From NCBI RefSeq assembly GCF_014764705.1, contig NZ_JACXXG010000001.1, positions 124,001-188,000 on the forward strand: a stretch of DNA of 64,000 bases. Direction: 5' to 3'. The position numbers and the translations under genes were made by a program. Positions 50,020 through 61,250 of this stretch are shown here, in pieces (position 1 is the stretch's first letter; every line of letters starts with the position of its first letter). This stretch comes from Stutzerimonas kunmingensis. GTDB taxonomy: Bacteria; Pseudomonadota; Gammaproteobacteria; Pseudomonadales; Pseudomonadaceae. The notes beneath the pieces were generated by a model. It saw only the letters and a program-made list of their open reading frames with translations, had not been told where the DNA came from and ran no database searches.

Positions 50020-50051
50020 AAAAAAGCCAGGCCTGCGTGGGGCCTGGCTTT
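50020..50051 (-). terminator. Intrinsic terminator of the curlin-repeat gene
   Basis: On the minus strand AAAGCCAGGCC and GGCCTGGCTTT (50023-50033 and 50041-50051) form a perfect 11-bp stem with a 7-base loop, followed by further T. Confidence 0.88.
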
Positions 50052-50077
50052 CCGACCGAATCGGCCGATGGACGCGA

Positions 50078-50806
50078 TTACTGCTGGGTAACGATCGCGG
50101 TGTTGTTGCTGCCGGTCTGGCTGACGCTGGCGTAGTCGGCAAAGCCTGCCTGGGTCACGGTCGCGAAGTTGTCGGCGCCTGTCTGCAGCAGCACGGCCTG
50201 GCTGGAATCACCGAACTGATCGACCAGCGCGAGGTTGCCGTCGCCCTGCTGCTCCAGATCGACGGAGTTGCCGATTCCGGCCTGATCGATATCGGCCACG
50301 TTCATGTTGCCGGTCTGGATGAGATCGACGATGCCTTCCTGGCCGCTCTGGGAGATCAGCGCTTCGTTGCCCTCCCCGAACTGATCGGCAATGGTGCTGT
50401 TGTACGCGCCGTCCTGGATCAGCACCACATCGTTGCCCACGCCGTCCTGGGTCACGTCGGCGCTGTTGGCAAAGCCGGCCTGCTCGACGATCGTGCTGTT
50501 GTCCCGGTCGTACTGGCTGATGAACACCTCGCCCTCGACGCCGGTTTGAATGACATCGGCTTGGTGCAAGGCACCCTGCTGAGTCACCTCGGAAAAGTTG
50601 TCCTGGCCGAGCTGGGTGGTCGTGGCGCTGTTCTGCTGCGAAGCGCCGGTCTGATAAATGTACGAAGCCTGGCCGACGCCTTCCTGGTAGACATCGGCGA
50701 TCTGGTCAACACCGTTTTGTTCGATAACCGCTTCACTGCTGGCCGCAATAGCCTGGGTGGCAGAGACGGCGAGTACAGCAGCGAAAAGCGCGTTGGTTTT
50801 GAACAT
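50078..50806 (-). CDS. Orphan curlin-repeat protein (candidate functional amyloid)
   Basis: 242 residues: a Sec signal peptide (about 1-21) and then about nineteen back-to-back 11-residue units with the pattern x-A/S-x-V/I-x-Q-x-G-x-x-N (for example ADVTQDGVGND, ATVTQAGFADY, ASVSQTGSNNT). Two units make one curlin repeat, so this equals nine to ten CsgA-type repeats, about twice the number in CsgA. It is rich in Q, D, G and N and has almost no basic residues. No csgB, csgE, csgF or csgG is nearby. A GGAGAA ribosome-binding site precedes the ATG and a terminator follows, so it is a single-gene unit. Secretion and assembly are unproven. Confidence 0.8.
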   Translation of the reverse strand: MFKTNALFAAVLAVSATQAIAASSEAVIEQNGVDQIADVYQEGVGQASYIYQTGASQQNSATTTQLGQDNFSEVTQQGALHQADVIQTGVEGEVFISQYDRDNSTIVEQAGFANSADVTQDGVGNDVVLIQDGAYNSTIADQFGEGNEALISQSGQEGIVDLIQTGNMNVADIDQAGIGNSVDLEQQGDGNLALVDQFGDSSQAVLLQTGADNFATVTQAGFADYASVSQTGSNNTAIVTQQ

Positions 50807-51150
50807 CGATTGTTTCTCCGTAGGATTCAGTCAATCACGCCGCTGGTTTTTCAGCTGACGCGGTTACCCGAAATCGCCCGCTTTCCCCTCGAACGCGACA
50901 CCGGCAATGCCTCCCGCCAGCCACGGTAGCCGGTGGTCGCTGCGCATCCGTGCATCCCTGGGTAGAGCGTTGCGCTTGGGTTGTCAGACGGTAATTCCAT
51001 GCCCGACTTTCCCAATCCATCGAACGGTTGATTCACTCGCGAACCGACGAAGTGCAGCGCGAGCATCGACCTTGCGGTGATGGCAAAACGCGCGCTGGGT
51101 GGAAGGCAATTGGCCCCCGTCCCGGCGCGCTGCCGATCAGAACAGGTCGA
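50807..51150. other. Gene-free stretch between the curlin-repeat gene and ureC
   Basis: 344 bases upstream of the curlin-repeat gene and downstream of ureC. I see no gene, terminator or convincing promoter boxes. A short direct repeat (CGATCAGAACA at 51133 and 51148) lies at the ureC end. Confidence 0.5.
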
Positions 51151-52851
<1,701 letters not shown>

Positions 52852-52885
52852 CGGGGCTCCTTGGTCGGTCCCTGTATTGGCTCTG

Positions 52886-52997
52886 CCCTCACCCCAACCC
52901 TCTCCCGGAGGGAGAGGGGGCTGATCGGCGTTGGTCCATTCCGTCGCGGTGGCTGCTTTTCTCCCTCTCCCCTTGGAGAGAGGGCTGGGGTGAGGGG
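52886..52997. repeat. Nested palindromic repeat between ureB and ureC
   Basis: The outer arms CCCTCACCCCAACCCTCTCC (52886-52905) and a GGAGAGAGGGCTGGGGTGAGGG arm (52975-52996) are almost perfectly complementary over about 22 bases. Inside each arm is a smaller CTCTCCC/GGGAGAG palindrome. This is a known type of dispersed intergenic repeat and could fold as one long hairpin in the ure transcript. Confidence 0.8.
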
Positions 52998-53000
52998 CTT

Positions 53001-53306
53001 TTAAAGCGCGCCCATCACTCGCCCGGCGAAACCGAAGACCCGGCGATCGCCGGCCAGCTCGACCAGTTCCACCTCGCGGCTCTGTCCCGGCTCGAAGCGC
53101 ACCGCGGTGCCGGCCGGGATGTTCAGACGCATGCCGCGCGTGGAGGCGCGGTCGAAGGTGAGCGCGTCGTTGGTTTCGAAGAAGTGGTAGTGCGAACCGA
53201 CCTGGATCGGCCTGTCGCCGCTGTTGGCCACGCAGAGGGTCAGGGTGCGGCGGCCGGCGTTGAGATCGATCTCGCCGTCCTGGATCTGGTATTCGCCGGG
53301 AATCAT
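53001..53306 (-). CDS. ureB: Urease beta subunit
   Basis: 101-residue structural subunit of urease. Diagnostic segments are [39 protein letters not shown] and [20 protein letters not shown]. The start overlaps the stop of the acetyltransferase gene by four bases. Confidence 0.97.
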   Translation of the reverse strand: MIPGEYQIQDGEIDLNAGRRTLTLCVANSGDRPIQVGSHYHFFETNDALTFDRASTRGMRLNIPAGTAVRFEPGQSREVELVELAGDRRVFGFAGRVMGAL

Positions 53307-53857
53307 GGTTGGGACGTCCTGTTCAGGGTCAGTTGCATCATGGTCAGGTCCAGCCAGCGGCCGAACTTGCAGCCGACCTGGCGCATCTGGCCGACGTGGA
53401 TGAAGCCGAGCTGCTGGTGCATATGCACCGAGGCGCGGTTCTCGCTTTCGATAAAGGCGACCATCACGTGCTTTTCCAGCTGCCGGGCGCGCTCGATCAG
53501 CACCTTCATCAGGCTGCGGCCGATGCCGCTGCCGCGGTGGTCGGGGCTCACGTACACCGAGTTCTCCACGGTGTGGCGAAAGCCGTCATGCGGGCGCCAG
53601 GGGCCGAACGAGGCGTAGCCGGCCACCTGGCCCCCCTCGTCGATGGCCACCAGCACCGGGTAACCCTGATCGTGGCGCTCGGCCAGCCAGGCGCGGCGGT
53701 TGTCGAGGTCGACGATCCGGTCGTTCCAGATTGCCGTGCTGTTCTCAACCGCGTCGTTGTAGATCCGCAGGATGCCTGCGAGGTCGGTGTCCAGGGCGTC
53801 GCGTATCTGCACGTTGAGTTCCTTCAAAAGCGGTTCAAGGTCGTTCGCAGTAGACAT
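53303..53857 (-). CDS. mddA: Methionine sulfone/sulfoximine N-acetyltransferase (MddA/Pat-like)
   Basis: 184-residue GNAT protein strongly resembling P. aeruginosa PA4866 (MddA), which acetylates methionine sulfone, methionine sulfoximine and phosphinothricin. Markers are [55 protein letters not shown] and [14 protein letters not shown]. It lies between ureA and ureB, exactly as PA4866 does. The N-terminus is about 14 residues longer than usual; the GTG at codon 16 is an alternative start. Confidence 0.88.
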   Translation of the reverse strand: MSTANDLEPLLKELNVQIRDALDTDLAGILRIYNDAVENSTAIWNDRIVDLDNRRAWLAERHDQGYPVLVAIDEGGQVAGYASFGPWRPHDGFRHTVENSVYVSPDHRGSGIGRSLMKVLIERARQLEKHVMVAFIESENRASVHMHQQLGFIHVGQMRQVGCKFGRWLDLTMMQLTLNRTSQP

Positions 53858-53868
53858 TGACCCGCGTT

Positions 53869-54171
53869 TCAGGGAATAGGTTGATGCACGGTGACCAGCT
53901 TGGTGCCATCCGGGAAGGTAGCCTCGACCTGGATCTCCGGGATCATCTCCGGCACGCCTTCCATCACCTGCTCGCGGCTGAGCAGGGTGGTGCCGAAGTG
54001 CATCAGCTCGGCGACCGTTCGGCCGTCGCGTGCACCTTCGAGCAGTGCCGCGGAAATGTAGGCCATGGCTTCCGGGTAGTTGAGCTGCAACCCGCGCGCC
54101 AGACGGCGTTCGGCCACCAGGCCGGCGGTGAAGATCAGCAGCTTGTCCTTCTCTCTTGGTGACAGATCCAT
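53869..54171 (-). CDS. ureA: Urease gamma subunit
   Basis: 100-residue subunit, the exact family length. It begins [20 protein letters not shown] and ends VTVHQPIP, with [20 protein letters not shown] in the middle. It lies 11 bases upstream of mddA. The 136 bases to ureD hold two copies of a GTAGGGTGG palindrome. Confidence 0.97.
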   Translation of the reverse strand: MDLSPREKDKLLIFTAGLVAERRLARGLQLNYPEAMAYISAALLEGARDGRTVAELMHFGTTLLSREQVMEGVPEMIPEIQVEATFPDGTKLVTVHQPIP

Positions 54172-54184
54172 AACAGCTCCAGTC

Positions 54185-54303
54185 GTAGGGTGGGCGTCGC
54201 TTTTCGCATCCACCGGCTCGTGGTCGAGACCACGCAGCGATCATTGGGCGGCACTTGGCAAGCGCCGGCGTAGGGTGGGCAACGGCGCAGCCTTGCCCAC
54301 CGG
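54185..54303. repeat. Two GTAGGGTGG palindromic repeats between ureD and ureA
   Basis: Copy 1 (54185-54215) runs from GTAGGGTGGGCGTCGC to CATCCACCGG. Copy 2 (54269-54303) has perfect 9-bp arms GGTGGGCAA (54274-54282) and TTGCCCACC (54293-54301). Related palindromes occur at 56108-56155 and 59777-59820. Confidence 0.7.
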
Positions 54304-54307
54304 TCAT

Positions 54308-55141
54308 TTAGGTACTCCAGATGCGAGGCGGTACCGCCTCGCGGCCCAGCAGTTCAGGGCGCAACAGCCGCCATAGGTCGATCAGCCAGGCGCGCGCATG
54401 CAGCGCTTCGTCGGCCAGGCAGCGCGCGACCACCAAGCCCGGCAGCTGGGTCAGGTCGCCACGCACGCGGCTGGGCAATTCACGGCAGCGTTCCATCAGC
54501 TCGGCGTCGATTTCGCCGCTGACGATCAGGGTCGCAAACACCGAATGCCCGTCCAGGCCGATCGGTGAATCCAGCAGGCCGTCGCCGCCGGCGATGCGCT
54601 GGCGTTCGTGCCAGATGAGCTGACCATCGCGGCGGATACCCAGATGCGCCTGGAAATGCCCGGCGTCGAAGCGCTCGCCTGCTGCCGGCCGGCCGAGCGC
54701 AACCATGTCCCAGTAGAACAGCCGCGCGTCGCCTTCCAGCTCGATGACCGTGCTCAGCTCGGCCTGCGCCGCGGAGTAGACGATGGTCTCCTGCGGTAGC
54801 CATTCCAGCGTGGCGCCGGTTTCGACGCGCAGGCGCAAGTCCTGATACGCCGGGCCGACTGCGCGATACCACTTGGCCGCACCGGGGCTGGTCAGTTGCG
54901 CCCAGGCACCGGCGGCAACCGAGGCGCTGATATCCAGCCGATCCCCACCGGCAATGCCACCCGGCGGGTGCACGATGATGTGCTGACAGACCTCAGGTCC
55001 CTCTGGGTAGAGATGCTTCTGCACTCGCAGCGGCCCACTGTGTCGACGCAGCACCGGCCGCGTGGCACTGGCGCACAGCGCATAACCGAGCTCGAGCTCG
55101 GCATGCCAGTGGGGGGTGAACAGCGGTGCAGGGGCGTTCAT
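54308..55141 (-). CDS. ureD: Urease accessory protein UreD
   Basis: 277-residue scaffold of the UreDFG activation complex. Recognisable parts are [46 protein letters not shown] and [17 protein letters not shown]. The ATG at 55141 gives the family N-terminus. It heads the ureD-ureA-mddA-ureB-ureC run and has a sigma-54 type promoter about 35 bases upstream. Confidence 0.95.
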   Translation of the reverse strand: MNAPAPLFTPHWHAELELGYALCASATRPVLRRHSGPLRVQKHLYPEGPEVCQHIIVHPPGGIAGGDRLDISASVAAGAWAQLTSPGAAKWYRAVGPAYQDLRLRVETGATLEWLPQETIVYSAAQAELSTVIELEGDARLFYWDMVALGRPAAGERFDAGHFQAHLGIRRDGQLIWHERQRIAGGDGLLDSPIGLDGHSVFATLIVSGEIDAELMERCRELPSRVRGDLTQLPGLVVARCLADEALHARAWLIDLWRLLRPELLGREAVPPRIWST

Positions 55142-55174
55142 GGGCGCAGGCTTTTCGATCTGTCGGTCAGGAAA

Positions 55175-55189
55175 GCAGAGCAATCGCCA
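55175..55189 (-). promoter_or_regulatory. Possible sigma-54 promoter of ureD
   Basis: On the minus strand TGGCGATTGCTCTGC has GG and GC exactly 12 bases apart and a TGGC -24 box, but the -12 box is CTGC rather than TTGC. It is a weaker match than the ureE element. The expected start point is about 22 bases before the ureD ATG. Confidence 0.5.
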
Positions 55190-55334
55190 TGCCTGTTGTG
55201 CGCTGCCCTGGTGCGTCGTCCTGTGGCGCGGCCTGATAGCACGGCGCTGCAGCGCTTTCCGCCGCGAGTTGGCGTCCTGATCAGGCGTCTCTGCTGGTGC
55301 TCCTGTGCTTCGGGCTGGTGCGTTGAGCTTTTTA

Positions 55335-55351
55335 TGCGTCGTTGTGGTGCA
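55335..55351 (-). promoter_or_regulatory. NtrC-like site upstream of ureD
   Basis: On the minus strand TGCACCACAACGACGCA has a perfect TGCACC half-site and a partial second half at the 17-bp NtrC spacing. It lies 146 bases upstream of the -24 element and just after the urtE stop. Confidence 0.45.
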
Positions 55352-55360
55352 TTATTCCGA

Positions 55361-56059
55361 TCAGATCGCGACCAGCCCGCGTATGCCTTCGGCCTCCATC
55401 GTCTCGCCGCGCCCCTGCTGAATGATTTCGCCACGGCTCATCACCAGGTACTGGTCGGCCAGTTCGGCGGCGAAGTCGTAGAACTGCTCCACCAGGAGGA
55501 TCGCCATGTCGCCGCGGGCTGCGAGCTTCTTGATCACCGCGCCGATCTCCTTGATCACCGAGGGCTGGATGCCTTCGGTGGGTTCGTCGAGGATCAACAG
55601 GCGCGGCTTGCTCGCCAGCGCGCGGCCGATGGCGAGCTGCTGTTGCTGGCCGCCGGAGAGGTCGCCGCCGCGGCGGTGCTTCATTTCCTGCAAAACCGGG
55701 AACAGTTCGTAGATGAACTCCGGTACTTCCTTGGCTTCCCTGGCGCTGAAGCGGGACAGGCCCATCAGCAGGTTTTCCTCGACGGTCAGGCGGCCGAAGA
55801 TCTCGCGCCCCTGCGGCACGTAGGCGATGCCGGCGTGCACACGCTGGTGCGGCTTGAAGCCGGTGATCGGCTTGCCCTCCCAGTTCACCGCGCCTTCCTT
55901 GGCCGGGATCAGGCCCATCAGGCACTTGAGCAGGGTGGTCTTGCCGACGCCGTTGCGCCCGAGCAGGCAGGTGACTTCGCCGACCTTCGCCTCGAACGAG
56001 AGGCCGCGCAGGATATGGCTGCCGCCGTAGTACTGGTGCAGTTGCTGGACTTGCAGCAT
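55361..56059 (-). CDS. urtE: Urea ABC transporter ATP-binding protein UrtE
   Basis: 232-residue LivF-type ATPase. Walker A is GRNGVGKTTLLKCLMGLIP near residues 34-52, the Q loop is in YVPQGREIFGRLTVEENL, the signature is LSGGQQQQLAIGRAL and Walker B is LLILDEPTEG. It is the last gene of urtABCDE. The start at 56059 follows a 104-base gap containing a palindromic repeat. Confidence 0.95.
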   Translation of the reverse strand: MLQVQQLHQYYGGSHILRGLSFEAKVGEVTCLLGRNGVGKTTLLKCLMGLIPAKEGAVNWEGKPITGFKPHQRVHAGIAYVPQGREIFGRLTVEENLLMGLSRFSAREAKEVPEFIYELFPVLQEMKHRRGGDLSGGQQQQLAIGRALASKPRLLILDEPTEGIQPSVIKEIGAVIKKLAARGDMAILLVEQFYDFAAELADQYLVMSRGEIIQQGRGETMEAEGIRGLVAI

Positions 56060-56107
56060 ATCGATGTCCTTGTTCGTATGTCCGCGTGGAAAAGGCTTTG
56101 CCGTTTT

Positions 56108-56161
56108 CCACCCTACGTTCGGCGGGCGTAGGGTGGATGGCCGAAGCCATCCACCTTTTTT
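56108..56161. repeat. Double palindrome between urtD and urtE
   Basis: CCACCCTACG (56108-56117) pairs with CGTAGGGTGG (56127-56136). GGTGGATGGC (56132-56141) pairs with GCCATCCACC (56146-56155) around a CGAA loop and is followed by T. The two hairpins share bases and exclude each other. It is the same repeat family as between ureD and ureA. Confidence 0.75.
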
Positions 56162-56163
56162 GC

Positions 56164-57011
<848 letters not shown>

Positions 57012-57015
<4 letters not shown>

Positions 57016-58091
57016 TCTTCGCCCCTCCGCTTGATGAGGCCGATGACGCCCTTGGGCAGGTACAGGGTGACGACGATGAACAGCGCACCGAGGGCGAACA
57101 GCCAGTATTCGGGGAAGGCCACGGTGAACCAGCTCTTCATGCCGTTGACGAGGCCGGCGCCGAGCAGCGGGCCGATCAGCGTGCCGCGCCCGCCGAGTGC
57201 GACCCAGACGGCCGCCTCGATGGATTGCGTCGGCGCCATCTCGCTGGGGTTGATGATGCCGACCTGCGGCACATAGAGCGCACCGGCGAGGCCGCAGAGC
57301 ACGGCCGACAGCGTCCAGATGAACAGCTTGTAGCCGCGCGGATCGTAGCCGCAGAACATCAGGCGGTTCTCGGCATCGCGCAGGGCGGTGAGCACCCGGC
57401 CGAACTTGCTGCGCGCCAGGCGCCAACCGAGATAGAGGCTGCCGACGAGCAGCGCGACCGTGGCGAAGAACAGCGTGGCGCGGGTCGCCGGCGCCGAAAT
57501 CGAGAAGCCGAGAATGGTCTTGAAGTCGGTGAAGCCATTGTTGCCGCCGAAGCCGGTTTCGTTGCGGAAGAACAGCAGCATGCCGGCGAAGGTCAGCGCC
57601 TGGGTCATGATCGAGAAGTACACGCCCTTGATCCGCGAGCGGAAGGCAAAGAAGCCGAAGACGAAGGCCAGCACGCCGGGCACCAGCACCACCAGGCACA
57701 TGGCCCAGAGGAAGCTCGACGTGCCGTACCAGTACCAGGGCAGTTCGTTCCAGGCGAGGAAGCTCATGAACGCCGGCAGGCCGTCACCTGCGCTCTGCCG
57801 CATCAGGTACATGCCCATGGCGTAACCGCCAAGGGCGAAGAACAGGCCGTGGCCGAGGGACAAGAGCCCCGCGTAGCCCCAGACCAGATCCAGCGCCAGG
57901 GCGACGATGGCGTAGCAGAGGATCTTGCCCACCAGGGTCAGGGTGTAGGCCGAGACGTGCAGGGCATGCTCGGCCGGCAGCAGGTGCAGCAGCGGCATGG
58001 CCAGCAACACGACCAAAGCGATACCGAGGGCGACGGCGGTGAGCTTCGGCCCGGCTTTCTGTGCGGCGGTGAGGGTGAGTGGCTGGTTCAA
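57012..58091 (-). CDS. urtC: Urea ABC transporter permease UrtC
   Basis: 359-residue LivM-type permease with about ten membrane segments. Markers are LVWGYAGLLSLGHGLFFALG, AFRSRIKGVYFSIMTQALTF and VALGGRGTLIGPLLGAGLVN. It overlaps both neighbours by four bases, so urtB, urtC and urtD are tightly coupled. Confidence 0.95.
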
Positions 58092-59659
58092 TCGATGACC
58101 CTCCCCTTGAGAGCGAAGAGTCCCTGAGGACGCTTCTGAATGAAGAGGATGATCAGCGCGAGGATGAGGATCTTGCCCAGCACGGCGCCGATCTGCGGTT
58201 CAAGGATCTTGTTGGCGATGCCCAGGCCGAAGGCGGCGAAGATGCTGCCGGCCAGCTGGCCGACACCGCCGAGCACCACCACCAGGAAGGAGTCGATGAT
58301 GTAGCTCTGGCCGAGATCCGGGCCGACGTTGCCGATCTGGCTAAGTGCAACACCACCGAGGCCGGCGATACCGGAGCCCAGCCCGAAGGCCATCATGTCG
58401 ATGCGCCCAGTGGGCACGCCGCAGCACGCGGCCATGTTGCGGTTCTGCGTGACCGCGCGCACGTTCAGGCCCAGACGTGTCTTGTTCAGCAAGAGCCAGG
58501 TCAGGAGCACCACGAACAGCGCGAAGCCGATGATCACCATGCGGTTGTACGGCAGCACCAGGTTCGGCAATACCTGCAGGCCGCCGGAGAGCCAGCCGGG
58601 GTTGGCGACTTCGACGTTCTGCGCGCCGAACAGCACGCGCACCAGCTGGATCAGGATCAGGCTGATGCCCCAGGTCGCCAGCAATGTTTCCAGCGGACGT
58701 CCGTAGAGGTGGCGAATCACCGTGCGTTCCAGCGCCATGCCGATCGCGGCGGTGACGAAAAAGGCTACCGGCAGCGCCACCAGTGGGTAGAACGCCAGCG
58801 CTTCAGGGGCGAAACGCGCCATCAGCACCTGCACCATATAGGTGGTGTAGGCGCCGAGCATGAGCATCTCGCCGTGAGCCATGTTGATCACGCCGAGCAG
58901 GCCGAAGGTGATCGCCAGACCGAGGGCGGCGAGTAGCAGGATCGAGCCCAGCGACAGGCCGCTGAAGGCCTGGCCGAGCAGCTCGCCGATCAGCAGTTTG
59001 CGTTTGACCTGCGCCAGGCTGGTCTCGGCGGCCTTGCGCACGGCGGCGTCGGTTTCCGCCTCGTCGGCCAGCAGGTTTTCCAGCCTTACCCGCGCCAGCG
59101 GAGCACCGGTTTCGCCAAGCAACCGCACGGCGGCGAGGCGCACGGCCGGGTCGCTCGCGGTCAGCTGCAGGTTGGCTAGCGCCAGGGTCAGCGCTTCGCT
59201 GACGGCAGCATCTTCCTCTACGTCCAGGCGCTGCTGGAGCAGTTCGAGCTGTTCCGGCTTGCCGCTGCGCTGCAGGCGCTTGGCCGCAGCGAGGCGCTGC
59301 GCGGGGTCTTCGGCGAACAGCTGGTGGCTGGCCAGAGCGGTGTTGAGCAGACCGCGCAGGCGGTTGTTCAGGCGCAGCTTCTTCGGCGTGCCGACCGGCT
59401 CGGCGTCGCCTTCGAGGGCACGGTAGGCCCCGTTTTCCTCGATAAAGGGCGTCTTGTTCTGGTCGATCCCCACGCGGCTGGCGCGCAGCGCTTCGATCAA
59501 CGGCAGGCGCTCAGGCGCGGGCACGGCGGCCCAACTTTCCAGCAGCTTGGCCTGTTTGGCCGGGCTGGCCTTGGCGTAGTCGGCTGCGTCTCCGGCCTGT
59601 GCCGCCCAGGGCAGGGCGAGCAGGAGCAGCAGCAATAATCGGTGCAGGGCAGTGTTCAT
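58088..59659 (-). CDS. urtB: Urea ABC transporter permease UrtB
   Basis: 523-residue LivH-type permease. A signal peptide (about 1-22) and a roughly 190-residue helical periplasmic domain (repeats such as AAKRLQRSGKPEQLELLQQR) precede the membrane domain; this extension is usual for UrtB. The permease part contains VINMAHGEMLMLGAYTTYMV, RNMAACCGVPTGRIDMMAFG and FLVVVLGGVGQLAGSIFAAF. It lies 176 bases downstream of urtA. Confidence 0.95.
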   Translation of the reverse strand: MNTALHRLLLLLLLALPWAAQAGDAADYAKASPAKQAKLLESWAAVPAPERLPLIEALRASRVGIDQNKTPFIEENGAYRALEGDAEPVGTPKKLRLNNRLRGLLNTALASHQLFAEDPAQRLAAAKRLQRSGKPEQLELLQQRLDVEEDAAVSEALTLALANLQLTASDPAVRLAAVRLLGETGAPLARVRLENLLADEAETDAAVRKAAETSLAQVKRKLLIGELLGQAFSGLSLGSILLLAALGLAITFGLLGVINMAHGEMLMLGAYTTYMVQVLMARFAPEALAFYPLVALPVAFFVTAAIGMALERTVIRHLYGRPLETLLATWGISLILIQLVRVLFGAQNVEVANPGWLSGGLQVLPNLVLPYNRMVIIGFALFVVLLTWLLLNKTRLGLNVRAVTQNRNMAACCGVPTGRIDMMAFGLGSGIAGLGGVALSQIGNVGPDLGQSYIIDSFLVVVLGGVGQLAGSIFAAFGLGIANKILEPQIGAVLGKILILALIILFIQKRPQGLFALKGRVID

Positions 59660-59715
59660 CTGTGCATTCCCCAGGGGGCGCCGTGTGCTCTCTTGGCGGA
59701 GCTGGCGGCGGTGGG

Positions 59716-59820
59716 TGGGCGGATGAGATCGTCTCGACTACGCGTCTCGATCCGCCCAACGAAAGCCGAGTGATCGCAGGGTGGATCGGGACGCGGAGTT
59801 GGCGCGTCATCCATCCACCG
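59716..59820. repeat. Inverted repeats between urtA and urtB
   Basis: TGGGCGGAT (59716-59724) pairs with ATCCGCCCA (59750-59758). A GGGTGGATC...ATCCATCCACC palindrome follows at about 59777-59820. No gene or standard terminator is visible in this 176-base gap. A partial terminator could lower urtBCDE expression relative to the binding protein. Confidence 0.6.
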
Positions 59821-59835
59821 CGGCGACCGCAGCGG

Positions 59836-61104
59836 TTAGTTCGACTTCACCGCGTAATCCGGCTTCTTGTCGTTGCCCGGGATGTAGGGGCTCCACGGCT
59901 GGGCGCGGACCGGGCTTTCGGTTTCCCAGACCACCGAGAACTGACCGTCGTCCTGGACTTCACCGATCATCACCGGCTTGTGCAGGTGGTGGTTCTTCTC
60001 GTCCATGGTCAGGGTGTAGCCGCTTGGCGCCTCGAAGGTCTGGCCAGCGAGGGCGTCGCGCACCTTGCCGACGTCGGTGGTGCCGGCTTTCTCAACCGCC
60101 TGCGCCCACATGTGGATACCGACGTAGGTGGCTTCCATCGGGTCGTTGGTCACGGCCTTGTCGGCGCCAGGCAGGTTCTGGGCCTTGGCGTAGGCTTTCC
60201 ACTTGCTGACGAAGGCTTCGTTGACCGGGTTTTCAACCGACTGGAAGTAGTTCCAGGCGGCCAGGTGACCAACGAGCGGCTTGGTGTCGATGCCGCGCAG
60301 TTCTTCCTCACCGACCGAGAAGGCGACGACCGGAACGTCAGTGGCTTCCAGGCCCTGGTTGGCCAGCTCCTTGTAGAAGGGCACGTTGGAGTCGCCGTTG
60401 ATGGTCGACACCACAGCGGTCTTGCCGCCGGCGGAGAACTTCTTGATGTTGGCGACGATGGTCTGGTAATCGCTGTGACCGAAGGGGGTGTAGACCTCTT
60501 CGATGCTCGATTCCGGCACGCCCTTGCTGATCAGGAAGGCGCGCAGAATCTTGTTCGTGGTGCGCGGGTAGACGTAGTCGGTGCCGAGCAGGAAGAAGCG
60601 CTCGGCGCCGCCGCCGTCTTCGCTCATCAGGTACTCGACCGCCGGGATGGCCTGCTGGTTTGGCGCCGCGCCGGTGTAGAAGACGTTCGGCGACAGCTCT
60701 TCGCCCTCGTACTGCACCGGGTAGAACAGCAGGCCGTCGAGTTCTTCATAGACCGGCAGTACCGACTTGCGCGATACCGAGGTCCAGCAACCGAAGGTCA
60801 CCGCCACCTTGTCCTGCGTCAGCAGCTGGCGGCCCTTTTCGGCGAACAGCGGCCAGTTGGAGGCTGGGTCGACCACCACCGGCTCGAGCTGCTTGCCGAG
60901 CACGCCGCCCTTGGCGTTGATCTCGTCGATGGTCATCAGCGCCATGTCCTTGAGCGAGGTCTCGGAGATGGCCATGGTGCCGGACAGCGAATGCAGGATG
61001 CCGACCTTGATGGTCTCGGCGGCCTGCAGGGTGAACGGGAACAGGCCGCTGAGCATCAGGGCACTGGCGGCGAGGGTGGTCTTGATCAGAGGACGGCGTT
61101 TCAT
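59836..61104 (-). CDS. urtA: Urea ABC transporter substrate-binding protein UrtA
   Basis: 422-residue periplasmic binding protein of the amide/urea type. The signal peptide begins MKRRPLIKTTLAAS, with a twin-arginine pattern that could use the Tat route, and is cut near LQAAETIKVG. Family motifs are LHSLSGTMAISETSLKDMAL, TFGCWTSVSRKSVLPVYEEL, LLFYPVQYEGEELSPNVFYT and TNDPMEATYVGIHMWAQAVE. It is the first gene of the urt operon, with a sigma-54 type promoter about 65 bases upstream. Confidence 0.96.
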   Translation of the reverse strand: MKRRPLIKTTLAASALMLSGLFPFTLQAAETIKVGILHSLSGTMAISETSLKDMALMTIDEINAKGGVLGKQLEPVVVDPASNWPLFAEKGRQLLTQDKVAVTFGCWTSVSRKSVLPVYEELDGLLFYPVQYEGEELSPNVFYTGAAPNQQAIPAVEYLMSEDGGGAERFFLLGTDYVYPRTTNKILRAFLISKGVPESSIEEVYTPFGHSDYQTIVANIKKFSAGGKTAVVSTINGDSNVPFYKELANQGLEATDVPVVAFSVGEEELRGIDTKPLVGHLAAWNYFQSVENPVNEAFVSKWKAYAKAQNLPGADKAVTNDPMEATYVGIHMWAQAVEKAGTTDVGKVRDALAGQTFEAPSGYTLTMDEKNHHLHKPVMIGEVQDDGQFSVVWETESPVRAQPWSPYIPGNDKKPDYAVKSN

Positions 61105-61169
61105 TGTGGGGCTCCTTGGCTGTCCGTGCGCAACTGTGGGCTGAAAACATCGGAACGCCAGGAGCAAGG

Positions 61170-61185
61170 GCAGCATCCGTGCCAA
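61170..61185 (-). promoter_or_regulatory. Sigma-54 (-24/-12) promoter of urtA
   Basis: On the minus strand TTGGCACGGATGCTGC matches the -24 box (TGGCACG) perfectly and the -12 box with CTGC instead of TTGC; GG and GC are 12 bases apart. The expected start point is about 55 bases before the urtA ATG. Confidence 0.72.
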
Positions 61186-61187
61186 AT

Positions 61188-61220
61188 GGCGCAAAGCCTT
61201 CTGCGACGCAGCTTTGCGCC
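61188..61220. promoter_or_regulatory. Perfect inverted repeat just upstream of the urtA -24 box
   Basis: GGCGCAAAGC (61188-61197) and GCTTTGCGCC (61211-61220) are perfect 10-bp arms 13 bases apart, starting three bases upstream of the -24 element. The half-site order is opposite to that of NtrC. It may bind another regulator. Confidence 0.5.
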
Positions 61221-61250
61221 GATCTGGGGTTGATCGGGCTGCTTTCGCTG

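Noticed and set aside
50078..50806. Periodic repeats that could suggest a CRISPR array
   Set aside because: The period is 33 bases but the units differ and are coding; at protein level they are curlin half-repeats with conserved Gln, Gly and Asn.
50078..50806. A FapC-type Pseudomonas amyloid
   Set aside because: The repeat pattern (x-A-x-V-x-Q-x-G-x-x-N) is of the curlin kind, there are no long linkers or C-terminal Cys pair, and no fap genes adjoin.
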